Of a stretch of DNA of 50,525 nucleotides, positions 17,417 through 25,109 are shown one piece after another. Made by a program: the position numbers and the translations under genes. Below the pieces are notes generated by a model, which saw only the letters and a program-made list of their open reading frames with translations, searched no databases and had not been told where the DNA came from. Origin of the DNA: an uncultured Oscillospiraceae bacterium (lineage in GTDB: Bacteria > Bacillota > Clostridia > Oscillospirales > Oscillospiraceae); assembly GCA_934630495.1 (NCBI GenBank), contig CAKTVW010000015.1, positions 1 to 50,525 of the forward strand, in the 5' to 3' direction. Each line of letters begins with the position of its first letter. Position 1 is the first letter of the stretch.

Positions 17417-18272
17417 CGTCCTTCTCCTTGTGCTTTCTGCGCAGCAGCTTGATGGGATTGCGCGTCTTCGTTTCGCGGTCGGGTGCCAGCTCGTTGCGCA
17501 GGAGCTTTTCGAGCGTCTGCGGCGCAAGATGGCGCTTGAGCATTCCGGAGACGGCGACGGAGATCGTGCCCGTCTCCTCCGAAACGATCACGACCACGGC
17601 GTCGGACACCTCGCTCACGCCGATGCCCGCGCGGTGACGCGTGCCCAGATCGCTGCTGATATTGCGGTTTTGGGTCAGCGGGAGGACGCAGCCTGCCGCG
17701 GCGATCCGCTCGTTGCGGATCAAAACGGCACCGTCGTGCAGCGCGGCCTTGGTGAAGAAGATGTTGCGCAGCAGCTCGCTGGACACCTGCGCGTCGACGA
17801 CCGTGCCCGTTTTCTGGTAATCGATCAGAGACACGTCGCGCTCAAAAACGATCAGCGCGCCGGTGCGTTCCTTTGACAGGATCTCGCAGGCGGCGACCGT
17901 CTGCGCAATGACCCGATCGATGTCCCGCTGCTCCTCCTTCATGGAGAGGATCTCCTTAATGGACTTGCCGCCCAGCTTTTCCAGCATCCGGCGGATTTCC
18001 GGCTGAAACACCACGACCAGCACGATCAGGCCGATCTCCAGTATTTTATCCAGAAGATAGCTCATCAGGTACATGTTCAGCAGCTTGGTCAGCCCCGCCA
18101 GTACCAGAATGATGATGACGCTCTTGGCGATACGCGACGCCCCGGTGGTCTGGATCATGGTGATGACGGCGTAAATGATGAGCGCCACCAGCAGGATATC
18201 CACGATATCCATGAACTTGATCGTCGGGAGCATCGAAACAAGGTCCTTGAAATATTCGATAATCGTATTCAT
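17403..18272 (-). CDS. cdaA: Diadenylate cyclase CdaA
   Basis: The 289-residue enzyme makes c-di-AMP from two ATP. Three transmembrane helices occupy about residues 18-95, and the DisA_N/DAC catalytic domain follows with the DGA (HDGAV) and RHR (GTRHRAGIG) motifs intact. ATG 18272 is favoured, with GGAG 8 bases upstream; another ATG at 18278 sits only 2 bases from it. Transcription probably starts at 18538-18566, so the mRNA leader would contain the repeat at 18297-18513. c-di-AMP controls potassium and wall homeostasis in Firmicutes. Confidence 0.94.
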   Translation of the reverse strand: MNTIIEYFKDLVSMLPTIKFMDIVDILLVALIIYAVITMIQTTGASRIAKSVIIILVLAGLTKLLNMYLMSYLLDKILEIGLIVLVVVFQPEIRRMLEKLGGKSIKEILSMKEEQRDIDRVIAQTVAACEILSKERTGALIVFERDVSLIDYQKTGTVVDAQVSSELLRNIFFTKAALHDGAVLIRNERIAAAGCVLPLTQNRNISSDLGTRHRAGIGVSEVSDAVVVIVSEETGTISVAVSGMLKRHLAPQTLEKLLRNELAPDRETKTRNPIKLLRRKHKEKDDEKA

Positions 18273-18296
18273 AAGCATAGCTCCGCTTATTTATAA

Positions 18297-18513
18297 GGAA
18301 GTTCTGATTAAATCGACAAGAGCGGACGTCGAGAGATTTTTTGGCGGGTTGAGATTTGAAAAGCGCAGGAATACTTTGTGTACCCGCAAGGGGCATGCCG
18401 CATCCGTAAGGCTCCGTTGTCACCAACGGCTGCGCAATATTTCAAGTTTTTCAAACCGAAAAGCCGACGAAAAAGATCCGGCGACAGCCGCAGGCGATTT
18501 ATTCAGAGATTCC
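18297..18513. mobile_element. MITE-like element between promoter and cdaA
   Basis: A 217-base stretch is bounded by terminal inverted repeats: GGAAGTTCTGATTAAAT at 18297-18313 and, at 18497-18513, the reverse complement of GGAATCTCTGAATAAAT (14 of 17 match). It has no credible gene. The palindrome CCATAATTATGG overlaps the right end. A clear target-site duplication is not seen. The mobile nature is inferred from the inverted ends. Confidence 0.6.
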
Positions 18514-18537
18514 ATAATTATGGTTATAATCTAATTA

Positions 18538-18566
18538 ATTATATCCGATTTTCCCCGCAATAGCAA
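18538..18566 (-). promoter_or_regulatory. Sigma-A promoter for cdaA and following genes
   Basis: Minus-strand TTGCTA (18566-18561), 17-base spacer, TATAAT (18543-18538). It points at cdaA, 266 bases away, with the MITE-like repeat in the leader. Confidence 0.7.
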
Positions 18567-18584
18567 GGGGGTCAGCGAAGCTTT

Positions 18585-19697
18585 TTACCGTTTGGAAAAG
18601 AGTTTTTTGCACAGCGCGGCAAACTGTTCCGTTTCCTGCGCCGTGTTGAAGGCGGAAAAGCTGACGCGCACGGTGCCGCTGTCGATCGTGCCCGCGCTTC
18701 GGTGCGCCTGCGGCGCGCAGTGCAGCCCCGCACGGACCGCCGCGCCCGCCCGGCCGAGCTGCGCCGCCGCCTCCTCGCAGTCGGTATCGCGGACGGTCAG
18801 GGACATGACGCCGCTCTGAGACGCGCCCGTGTAGAGCGTGAGCGCTTCGAGCGGTCGAAGCCGCCGCTCCAAAAGCTTCAGGAGCTGCTGCTCGTGGGCA
18901 AAGATGCGCTGCGGCGTTCTGCGCCTGACGAAGCGAAGCCCCTCACACAGGCCCGCGATCCCGCAGACGTTGTGCGTCCCCGCCTCCAGCCGGTCGGGCA
19001 GGAAATCCGGCATCTGCGGCAGCTCGGAATTGCTCCCCGTGCCGCCCTGCATCAGCGGTCTGCCCGAATCGGCGCACAGCAGCAGCCCCGTTCCCTGCGG
19101 CCCGTAAAGGCTTTTGTGCCCCGGCATGGCGATGAACGCCGCCCCGCTCCCGCGCAGAGAAACGGGCAGCACGCCCGCCGACTGCGACGCGTCGATGATC
19201 AGCGGAACGCCCCGCTCGGCACACAGCCGCGCGATGCGCTCGACGGGCAGCACATAGCCGAATACGTTTGAAACATGCGTGCAGACCGCCGCCTCCGGGC
19301 GCAGGCGGAGCGCCGCGTCGAAGGCGTTGAGCGTATCCTCCGGGTCAAACAGGCGGCGTCCCGCTTCGATCACCTCCGCGCCGAGAGCATAGAGCGGGCG
19401 TGTCACCGCGTTATGCTCGAAGCCGCTCGTCACCACCCGTGCGCCGGGCCGGACCAGCGTGGAGATGGCGATGTTCAGGCCGTGCGTCGCGTTCATGGTA
19501 AAGATCACATGCTCCGGCTCCGCGTCAAACAGCTCCGCCGCCTCCTCGCGGCAGGCGTAGACGGCCTGCGCCGCGCGTTCCGCCGCCCGATAGCCGCCGC
19601 GTCCGACGCTGGCGGCCGTGCGCATCGTGCGCTGCACCGCGTCGTACACCGCCTGCGGCTTTTGCAGCGTCGTCGCCGCGCTGTCAAAATAGATCAT
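18585..19697 (-). CDS. Cysteine desulfurase-like class V aminotransferase
   Basis: The 370-residue PLP enzyme starts MIYFDSAATT. The PLP lysine lies in MPGHKSLYGPQG; THVSNVFG and the IIDASQSAG aspartate motif are in place. It resembles the IscS/NifS-related group paired with DUF3343 rather than housekeeping IscS. The catalytic-loop region holds GLHCAPQAHR, so a cysteine is available. Start ATG 19697 overlaps the DUF3343 stop by 4 bases; the longer open frame upstream to 20033 is a shadow. Likely role: mobilising sulfur or selenium from cysteine or selenocysteine. Confidence 0.87.
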   Translation of the reverse strand: MIYFDSAATTLQKPQAVYDAVQRTMRTAASVGRGGYRAAERAAQAVYACREEAAELFDAEPEHVIFTMNATHGLNIAISTLVRPGARVVTSGFEHNAVTRPLYALGAEVIEAGRRLFDPEDTLNAFDAALRLRPEAAVCTHVSNVFGYVLPVERIARLCAERGVPLIIDASQSAGVLPVSLRGSGAAFIAMPGHKSLYGPQGTGLLLCADSGRPLMQGGTGSNSELPQMPDFLPDRLEAGTHNVCGIAGLCEGLRFVRRRTPQRIFAHEQQLLKLLERRLRPLEALTLYTGASQSGVMSLTVRDTDCEEAAAQLGRAGAAVRAGLHCAPQAHRSAGTIDSGTVRVSFSAFNTAQETEQFAALCKKLFSKR

Positions 19698-19948
19698 GTC
19701 CCCACCTCCTGCCACCGATCGTCGGGCAGACGCCGATAGAGCTTTCGGAAGCCCGCGCTTTCCCGAAGCAGCGTTCGGAGCGCCTCGCGGTAGGCCCGCT
19801 CCGACACGCGCAGACTGTACCCGCAGCCGTGCTGCCGCAGCTCGTTGGGCGTGCGCACGGTATTGCTGCGAAGCCCCGCCGCCTCCAGCAGCTTTGCCGC
19901 CCGCATTGCCGACGTTATCGAGCGAAAGGTGAAAAAATACTCGTTCAT
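19694..19948 (-). CDS. DUF3343 putative Se/S carrier-like protein
   Basis: The 84-residue protein (MNEYFFTFRSITSAMRAAKL, then NELRQHGCGYSLRV) matches DUF3343, a small carrier-like family often next to class V desulfurases or YedF. The cysteine in GCGY is the likely carrier residue. It is coupled by a 4-base overlap to the desulfurase gene. Function is inferred from this pairing. Confidence 0.8.
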   Translation of the reverse strand: MNEYFFTFRSITSAMRAAKLLEAAGLRSNTVRTPNELRQHGCGYSLRVSERAYREALRTLLRESAGFRKLYRRLPDDRWQEVGT

Positions 19949-20033
19949 GGAAGCACCCCTCCCAATCCCATCGTATGTTTTCCGTCAAATTTTGACACTG
20001 TGTGCGGCCGCCGCATGAAAAAAGCTTCTGCAT

Positions 20034-20308
20034 AAACCGCCTGCGGCGAAGGCCCGCGCCGAAATATGCGGGATCGCCTGAAAATATTCTCGCGCTTAAC
20101 AGAAACTTAATTTCTTTTGGGTTATATTTTTAATAATTCTCGGCTAAGATTAAATCGTAGCCGCTAAGTTTTCTTTTTCATTTTCCCTCTTTTCTTTTTT
20201 TGGATACCGCAGACAGGTTTCGACGCTTGTCTGCGGTTTTCTTTTTTGCGCAGCGCGGCGTCCGACATAACTTTCAAAAAAACGCGCAAGCTATGTCGGG
20301 GTGATCGA
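20034..20308 (+). terminator. Intrinsic terminator (20207-20246) in the gap before the oxidoreductase gene
   Basis: CCGCAGACA (20207-20215) pairs with TGTCTGCGG (20228-20236), followed by a T-rich run on the plus strand. No plus-strand gene lies upstream: the neighbours at 18585-19948 run the other way. The hairpin therefore ends either a short untranslated RNA arising in 20034-20206 or an attenuated leader of the gene at 20309. That stretch is AT- and pyrimidine-rich, and I see no convincing promoter. Confidence 0.65.
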
Positions 20309-21604
20309 ATGCAATCCGTTTGGAATATGAAAATGCCGCGCTTCGCGCCGCTCGACGGCGATCTCAGGACCGATACGCTGATCGTCGGCGGCGGTATCGC
20401 AGGACTTCTGTGCGCCTACCGTCTGCAGGAGCTGGGCGCGGATTATGCGCTCATCGAAGCGGACCGCATCTGCGGCGGCGTGACGAAAAACACCACGGCA
20501 AAGCTGACCGTTCAGCACGGCGCGCTGTATCAGAAGCTGATCCGCCGCTTCGGGACGGAGTTCGCCGCGCTGTATTACAACGCGAATCAGGCCGCGCTGG
20601 AGGAATATCGGCGGCTCTGCGCAAAAATTCCCTGCGATTTTCGGGAAGAGCCTGCCTATCTTTACGCGCGGACGGACCGCCGGACGCTTGAGCGGGAGCA
20701 GCGTGCCATGGAGCTGCTGCACGTGTCCGCCACGCTGACGGATCGGACGCCGCTGCCCTTTGAAACGGTCGGCGCGGTCTGTCTGGAGGGGCAGGCGCAG
20801 TTCCACCCGCTGAAATTCCTCTCCGCGATCGTAAAGGACCTTCGCATCTATGAGGAGACGCCGCTTTTGGAGCTTGCGCCGGGACAGGCGCGGACGCCGC
20901 ACGGCACGATCCGCGCGAAAAACATCGTCATTGCTACGCATTTCCCGCTGCTAAACAAGCACGGGAGCTATTTCCTCAAGCTCTATCAGCAGCGCTCCTA
21001 TGTTCTCGCGCTGGAAAACGGCCCGGACTACTGCGGCACCTACATCGACGCGGTGGAGAACGGACTGTCCTTCCGCAATGCCGGGGACCTTTTGCTGCTC
21101 GGCGGCGGCGGACACCGCACCGGAAAGCGCGGCGGAGGCTGGGCGGAGCTGGAGCAGTTTGCGGCGCAGTACTATCCCAAGGCGCACGAGGCCGCGCGCT
21201 GGGCGACGCAGGACTGCATGAGCCTCGACGGCGTGCCGTATGTCGGGCAGTATTCCAAGGCGACGCCCGGCCTGTTTGTGGCGACGGGCTTTAATAAATG
21301 GGGCATGACCGCGTCGATGGCCGCCGCATGGCTGCTTGCCGATCTGGTAACGGGCATTGAAAATCTGTACGCGCCGGTGTTTTCGCCGTCGCGGACGCTG
21401 CTGCGGCCGCAGCTCGCGGTCAATGCGTTCGAGGCGACGAGCAATCTGCTGCGATTTTCCAAGCGGCGCTGTCCGCATCTGGGCTGTGCACTGCGCTGGA
21501 ATGCGCAGGAGCATTCGTGGGACTGCCCGTGCCACGGGTCGCGCTTTGCGCCCGACGGCCGCCTGCTGGACAATCCCGCAACGGGCGACCTGCCCCGCGC
21601 CTAG
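20309..21604 (+). CDS. FAD-dependent oxidoreductase with C-terminal Rieske [2Fe-2S] domain
   Basis: The 431-residue protein has an N-terminal DAO-type FAD domain with the dinucleotide motif TLIVGGGIAGLLCAYRL (about 23-39) and a C-terminal Rieske domain with C388-x-H390 and C406-x-x-H409 as cluster ligands. Such glycine-oxidase-like/Rieske fusions are soluble redox enzymes whose substrate is generally unknown. The start ATG 20309 has GGGGTGA upstream. It is the only plus-strand gene of the conserved region and sits next to the left edge of the island. Confidence 0.87.
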   Translation: MQSVWNMKMPRFAPLDGDLRTDTLIVGGGIAGLLCAYRLQELGADYALIEADRICGGVTKNTTAKLTVQHGALYQKLIRRFGTEFAALYYNANQAALEEYRRLCAKIPCDFREEPAYLYARTDRRTLEREQRAMELLHVSATLTDRTPLPFETVGAVCLEGQAQFHPLKFLSAIVKDLRIYEETPLLELAPGQARTPHGTIRAKNIVIATHFPLLNKHGSYFLKLYQQRSYVLALENGPDYCGTYIDAVENGLSFRNAGDLLLLGGGGHRTGKRGGGWAELEQFAAQYYPKAHEAARWATQDCMSLDGVPYVGQYSKATPGLFVATGFNKWGMTASMAAAWLLADLVTGIENLYAPVFSPSRTLLRPQLAVNAFEATSNLLRFSKRRCPHLGCALRWNAQEHSWDCPCHGSRFAPDGRLLDNPATGDLPRA

Positions 21605-21611
21605 CCCATAG

Positions 21612-21740
21612 CGCGCAGAAAAGCAGAATGCATAGAAGCGGAACTCATAAAAGCAGAACGCATAGAAACAGAATACAGGAAAGTAAAATGCATATAGGCA
21701 AACCAAAAAGCAAAATGCATATAGGCAGAACGTATAAAAA
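21612..21740. repeat. Degenerate AT-rich tandem repeat
   Basis: Imperfect units of about 17-20 bases, based on AAAGCAGAATGCATAG with variants ending ATGCATATAGGCA, are repeated six or seven times directly after the oxidoreductase stop. The pattern suggests slippage expansion. No gene is apparent in the stretch. Confidence 0.7.
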
Positions 21741-21742
21741 CG

Positions 21743-21771
21743 AAGGCGCGCCGTGGACGGCGGCGCGCCTT
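21743..21771 (+). terminator. GC-rich hairpin downstream of the oxidoreductase gene
   Basis: AAGGCGCGCCG (21743-21753) and CGGCGCGCCTT (21761-21771) form a perfect 11-bp stem. Only two T residues follow, so it is a weak candidate for an intrinsic terminator. Confidence 0.4.
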
Positions 21772-21905
21772 AAACGTGCATTTCTGCCATCCGAGAGGTG
21801 TAGATAATGCTTTCCCTATTCATACACCGTGATGCTGCACATCACCTCACAGGCCGAAACATTCGTGCAAATCGACCGTATTCATCTAAAGTTTACGAGA
21901 TCCTG

Positions 21906-21934
21906 TTGAATATCTGTTCCTGCTGTGGTATAAT
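21906..21934 (+). promoter_or_regulatory. Sigma-A-like promoter pointing right
   Basis: TTGAAT (21906-21911), 17-base spacer, TATAAT (21929-21934). The transcript would begin next to an ATG at 21939 that opens only a 19-codon frame and would run antisense to the small minus-strand gene at 21943-22107. Confidence 0.5.
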
Positions 21935-21942
21935 TAACATGG

Positions 21943-22107
21943 TTAAATTCTACGCAGTTCGTAACAAAGTGTCATGCTATTGCAAACCGGAAGCCTAAAA
22001 CTATCAGGGGAACTGTATGATAGTAATTCTTCGGAGCTTTGAAAAAAGAATAACAAATTCTCCAAATCGGATGTATAAGTCCAAGAATCAGGAATCTCAT
22101 TTCTCAT
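21943..22107 (-). CDS. Small protein of unknown function, 54 residues
   Basis: The reading frame starts at ATG 22107 (MRNEIPDSWTYTSDLENLLF), with GGGGAGG 7 bases upstream and a good promoter at 22154-22182, so it is likely real despite its size. It contains an aromatic-leucine run (LLFFFQSSEELLSY) and two cysteines. I do not recognise a family. It lies between the conserved chromosome and the island edge, and a promoter at 21906-21934 reads into its 3' end on the other strand, so antisense control is possible. Confidence 0.6.
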   Translation of the reverse strand: MRNEIPDSWTYTSDLENLLFFFQSSEELLSYSSPDSFRLPVCNSMTLCYELRRI

Positions 22108-22153
22108 ATGTTTACCTCCCCAGAGAATTTTGTTCAATTAGCTGTGTACATTA

Positions 22154-22182
22154 ATTATAGCTCTATAAGTCGAAAATGGCAA
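22154..22182 (-). promoter_or_regulatory. Promoter of the 54-residue gene
   Basis: Minus-strand TTGCCA (22182-22177), 17-base spacer, TATAAT (22159-22154), about 47 bases before the start codon. Confidence 0.75.
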
Positions 22183-22207
22183 GAATATATCGAAACTATA
22201 CTATTCA

Positions 22208-22239
22208 CCCTCAAATTTTGCGCCGCAATAGACAAAGAA
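22208..22239. repeat. Dispersed island repeat, copy 1
   Basis: Shares CCCTCA..TTTTGCGCCGCA.TAGACAAAGAA with 22566-22600, and the shorter core GCAATAGACAAAGAA with 43726-43751; 50323-50350 is a diverged copy. It lies directly beyond the terminator of the tRNA-Pro fragment. Confidence 0.75.
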
Positions 22240-22244
22240 TAAGA

Positions 22245-22281
22245 AAAATCCCTCTGAAATCCACGATTTCAGAGGGATTTT
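22245..22281 (-). terminator. Terminator hairpin adjoining the tRNA-Pro fragment
   Basis: A perfect 16-bp stem (22245-22260 with 22266-22281), 5-base loop, and T-run on the minus strand. The same arrangement follows the intact tRNA-Pro at 50353-50389, so this looks like a tRNA terminator. Confidence 0.75.
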
Positions 22282-22325
22282 GGTCCGAGTAGTGCGGCTC
22301 GAACGCACGGTCTCCTGGTCCCAAA
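22281..22325 (-). other. 3' half of a tRNA-Pro, probable left attachment site of the island
   Basis: Read on the minus strand this carries the anticodon loop TTTGGGA, half of the anticodon stem, a perfect T-stem (GTGCG/CGCAC) around TTCGAGC, the acceptor 3' strand, and ACTCGGACCA. No 5' half is present. Bases 22316-22325 match 50424-50433 in the intact tRNA-Pro, the likely crossover core; the T-arm differs between copies. This is the structure left when an element integrates into a tRNA gene. Confidence 0.75.
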
Positions 22326-22436
22326 GGGGCTCGAACCTGGTGTTACATGTGCATGAAAACCATTTGGCGCTGTTTAGTCCGGAAAACTTGCTCTCCGGCG
22401 CTCTTTTCTCCGCTGTTTCCACGTCCTCCGGAGGCG

Positions 22437-22457
22437 GTTGTGGTCAAACATGTGGTC
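22437..22457. repeat. 21-base exact direct repeat, left copy
   Basis: Identical to 50488-50508. It contains GTGGTC twice, 12 bases apart. In both places it lies on the 5' side of the tRNA-Pro (fragment or intact gene). It may be an integrase arm-binding site or part of the duplicated attachment region. Confidence 0.75.
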
Positions 22458-22704
22458 GTATGGAAAACGCTCCCGTGGATTCGCGGTGTTTTGCCGCGCT
22501 CCCCGGGAGCGTTTGGATTGTAGCTCTCTTCCGCCGGAAAGTCAAGGTTGTTTCGGATAGTTCCGCCCTCATTTTTTGCGCCGCAGTAGACAAAGAAATA
22601 CGGCGTGCGGGCGTGGCCGCTACTTGGGTTCATTTTTGCCCAAGAGGCAATCATAGTCGGCAAAACGAAAAATGATGAAATCGCAGGATTATTGCTGAAT
22701 ACAG
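22458..22704. other. Non-coding island edge with hairpin and repeat copy 2
   Basis: No gene is supported here. AACGCTCCCG (22466-22475) pairs with 22504-22513 around a second small stem. The dispersed repeat recurs at 22566-22600 in the same orientation as copy 1. Confidence 0.5.
22566..22600. repeat. Dispersed island repeat, copy 2
   Basis: GCCGCAGTAGACAAAGAAATA with an upstream CCCTCATTTTTTGC. It is nearly identical to copy 1 and close to copies at 43726 and 50323. Confidence 0.75.
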
Positions 22705-22733
22705 TTGAGAAATCAGGAAAGATGTGGTATAAT
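22705..22733 (+). promoter_or_regulatory. Promoter of the HTH regulator
   Basis: TTGAGA (22705-22710), 17-base spacer, TATAAT (22728-22733), 33 bases before the start at 22766. Confidence 0.8.
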
Positions 22734-22765
22734 ACAAAATCATATATATTGCGGGGGTGAAGCCA

Positions 22766-22981
22766 ATGGCCGCAAGTTATAAAAAGCTCTTCAAGCTGCT
22801 GATCGACCGGGAAATGAAGAAGAAGGAATTGGCAGAAGCGGCGGGCGTAAGCGTGGCCACCATCACGAAAATGGGCAAGGACGGTGCCGTCGTTTCCAGT
22901 GAAGTGCTGGTCAAGATCTGCACCGCGCTTAACTGCACGATGGACGACATCGTCGAAATCGTCCCGGATCATCAAACTTGA
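22766..22981 (+). CDS. Small XRE/Cro-type HTH regulator
   Basis: The 71-residue protein is almost entirely a helix-turn-helix domain (LLIDREMKKKELAEAAGVS, then TITKMGKDG..VS.EVLVKICTALNCTMDDI), like the Cro/C1 regulators common on clostridial mobile elements. ATG 22766 follows GGGGGTGAA. A strong promoter is 33 bases upstream. It is the first gene of the island and could control the unknown gene at 23018 or the defence operon; no operator can be fixed. Confidence 0.85.
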   Translation: MAASYKKLFKLLIDREMKKKELAEAAGVSVATITKMGKDGAVVSSEVLVKICTALNCTMDDIVEIVPDHQT

Positions 22982-23017
22982 CAACAGGGCGGCAAAAAGA
23001 AGAAAGGGCATGAGGCC

Positions 23018-23590
23018 ATGTCAACAAGCTATTACTTATATACCGAAGCCTATATCGATAACAAATGGGTCTGCATCAATCCCGGCTTTGATAAGGAAGG
23101 GAAACGGCACCTTGCGATGACGTATGAGAGCGGATCAAGGAGCTATTTCGGCCAGACCGCAGACAAGATCGAGGAGATCGGCGGGAGGCTGCGATTCGAA
23201 GATCTGTCGGCTGAATTGCAAAGGTGCTATGAGAGTTGCCGGAACTATGAGTTCGTAAGAATCCTGTCCGCCGAGATCGACGCCATGCGAGGCTGTTTAC
23301 CGTCCGGACAAGCCCACGAGTATCATGGGATCGTGCTAAAAGACGCAGTGTTTGCCTATGAATCCGGCGATATTGAGGATCTCTATGAATCGATCACGCC
23401 GGATGAATATGCAAAGTTGGACGATGTGGGCAAACAGCTCTACCAGTACTACGAATGGGACGATCCCATGGGCTGGTTCGTTCATTTCAAAGAGATCTTG
23501 GAGCACGTGCATTGGCAGTTCCATGATTGGCAGAGCGTTTACGGAGACGAAGCGATCAACAAGTGCCGTGTGGTTGCGCTGGTATTCTGA
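23018..23590 (+). CDS. Hypothetical protein, 190 residues
   Basis: The protein begins MSTSYYLYTEAYIDNKWVCI and is rich in aromatic and acidic residues (for example YQYYEWDDPMGWFVHFKEI), with no signal peptide, membrane segment or catalytic motif that I recognise. It lies 36 bases after the HTH gene and is probably co-transcribed with it. It resembles soluble accessory proteins of mobile elements, with no known role. About 190 bases with a separate promoter lie between it and the methyltransferase gene, so it need not belong to the defence operon. Confidence 0.65.
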   Translation: MSTSYYLYTEAYIDNKWVCINPGFDKEGKRHLAMTYESGSRSYFGQTADKIEEIGGRLRFEDLSAELQRCYESCRNYEFVRILSAEIDAMRGCLPSGQAHEYHGIVLKDAVFAYESGDIEDLYESITPDEYAKLDDVGKQLYQYYEWDDPMGWFVHFKEILEHVHWQFHDWQSVYGDEAINKCRVVALVF

Positions 23591-23718
23591 GCGAATAATC
23601 GGAATAAGTGTTTGCCCTCTGAGTATCAAACTGCCCTCCACTTCGGACACCCCCTCAACTCGACACCGATACCGTTCTCTGCATAGCGGACCGCTTTAGC
23701 GCCTTTGACAGAAACAAT

Positions 23719-23746
23719 TTGATCATGCCGATTTGGATGATATAAG
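23719..23746 (+). promoter_or_regulatory. Candidate promoter of the defence operon
   Basis: TTGATC (23719-23724), 16-base spacer, TATAAG (23741-23746), 34 bases before ATG 23781. A TTGACA at 23705 has no matching -10. It is the only plausible promoter before nine tightly spaced genes. Confidence 0.5.
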
Positions 23747-23780
23747 TTCAAAAATATACCATAGAGAAGGAGCCGATATC

Positions 23781-25109
23781 ATGTTTAAACAAGCGTCTGA
23801 GCATAACGGCTATAACTTTATAGATTTATTTGCCGGTGCCGGAGGCTTGTCTGAGGGCTTCTTTCAGGCAGGATTTAATCCGATTGCCCATGTTGAAATG
23901 GATCATTCTGCTGCACAAACATTGGAAACACGCAGTGCTTTCTATTATTTGAAAAAGCAGGGCAATCTGAATTTATATAGAAATTATCTGCGAGGAACTA
24001 TTTCCAGGGATGAATTTATTGCACAAATACCTGAGGAAGTAACCCGGACAGTAATTCAGGAGACAATGTCTGATAAAACACTTCCGGGTATTTTCAGACG
24101 AATTGACAACATTCTTCGTAATGATGGCGTTGACCACGTAGACGTCGTTATTGGAGGTCCTCCGTGCCAAGCGTATTCTCTTGTTGGGAGAGCACAGAGT
24201 AGCCATATGGCCCATCCAATGGCTGAAGACCCTCGCAACAGGCTTTATCTGCTATATGCCCGCTTTCTAAGAAAATACAAGCCAAAAATGTTTGTATTTG
24301 AGAATGTAATGGGTATTGAAACAGCAAACGGCGGAGTTACATGGAGAAATATCAGGGCACAGTTAAAACGCGTGGGATATGAAATTGCGTGCCACGAACA
24401 AAATGCCAGCGACTTCGGTGTTCTGCAGTCAAGACGAAGAATGATCATTGTGGGGTGGCAAAAGGGTACGAACTTTCAATATCCACAATTTGATGTTACT
24501 GAACCGAATGCCATAGTAAATGATTTGCTGCGAGATCTCCCTAAACTGACGCCTGGAAGAAGTGGAAGACGATATGGTCGGGAGCCTGCGAGCGAGTATG
24601 TTACACACAATCATATTCGTGAACCTGAAGACATTCTCACGCTGCATATTGCCCGACCGAATATACCTAGAGATATCGCAATCTATCGCATTGCAATACA
24701 AATGTGGAATAATGGACATGAGCGTTTGCGGTATGATGAACTTCCGCCACGTTTGATAACGCACAATAACCGAAATGCGTTCCTTGACCGGTTCAAGGTG
24801 GTTGAAGGCGATGAACAATGCTGTCATACGATACTGGCGCACCTGTCAAAGGATGGCCACTATTTCATACATCCCGATATCAGGCAACACCGTTCTATTA
24901 CGCCACGGGAAGCAGCGCGGCTGCAATCCTTTCCGGACAACTATTTTTTTGAAGGGTCACGAACAGCTGTCTTTACCCAGATTGGGAATGCTGTTCCGCC
25001 GATGATGGCAAGATCCATCGCAGAAAAAATAGCCTTGCAGCTTGACCAGGAGGAGAAAGATGGAAGAGAACCTGCTGCTGGAGCAATATGGAAAGTTCAA
25101 GAAGATTGA
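23781..25109 (+). CDS. DNA (cytosine-5) methyltransferase, DrmMII-like
   Basis: The 442-residue enzyme transfers methyl from SAM to C5 of cytosine. Motif I FIDLFAGAGGLSEGFF (13-28), motif IV GGPPCQAYS with catalytic C129, motif VI ENV (174-176), QSRRR (motif VIII) and the C-terminal QIGNAVPP motif are all intact, so it should be active. AGAAGGAG precedes ATG 23781; the longer frame from 23733 has no site. It is the first gene of the operon and overlaps the SNF2 gene by 50 bases. A cytosine methyltransferase is the marker of class 2 DISARM (DrmMII); its role there is to mark self DNA. The Vsr gene at the other end fits a 5mC system. The recognition sequence cannot be read from the protein. Confidence 0.93.
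   Translation: MFKQASEHNGYNFIDLFAGAGGLSEGFFQAGFNPIAHVEMDHSAAQTLETRSAFYYLKKQGNLNLYRNYLRGTISRDEFIAQIPEEVTRTVIQETMSDKTLPGIFRRIDNILRNDGVDHVDVVIGGPPCQAYSLVGRAQSSHMAHPMAEDPRNRLYLLYARFLRKYKPKMFVFENVMGIETANGGVTWRNIRAQLKRVGYEIACHEQNASDFGVLQSRRRMIIVGWQKGTNFQYPQFDVTEPNAIVNDLLRDLPKLTPGRSGRRYGREPASEYVTHNHIREPEDILTLHIARPNIPRDIAIYRIAIQMWNNGHERLRYDELPPRLITHNNRNAFLDRFKVVEGDEQCCHTILAHLSKDGHYFIHPDIRQHRSITPREAARLQSFPDNYFFEGSRTAVFTQIGNAVPPMMARSIAEKIALQLDQEEKDGREPAAGAIWKVQED

Noticed and set aside
18585..20033. N-terminal extension of the desulfurase to 482 residues
   Set aside because: The extension overlaps the DUF3343 gene in another frame, and the true N-terminus MIYFDSAATT starts at 19697.
21807..21998. Plus-strand 63-codon frame
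   Set aside because: No ribosome binding site, and it spans the promoter at 21906-21934; composition looks non-coding.
22343..23011. Minus-strand frame of 222 codons across the left island edge
   Set aside because: It runs antisense to the tRNA fragment, repeats and the HTH gene, and its peptide (FFVYCGAKNEGG) is simply the translated dispersed repeat.
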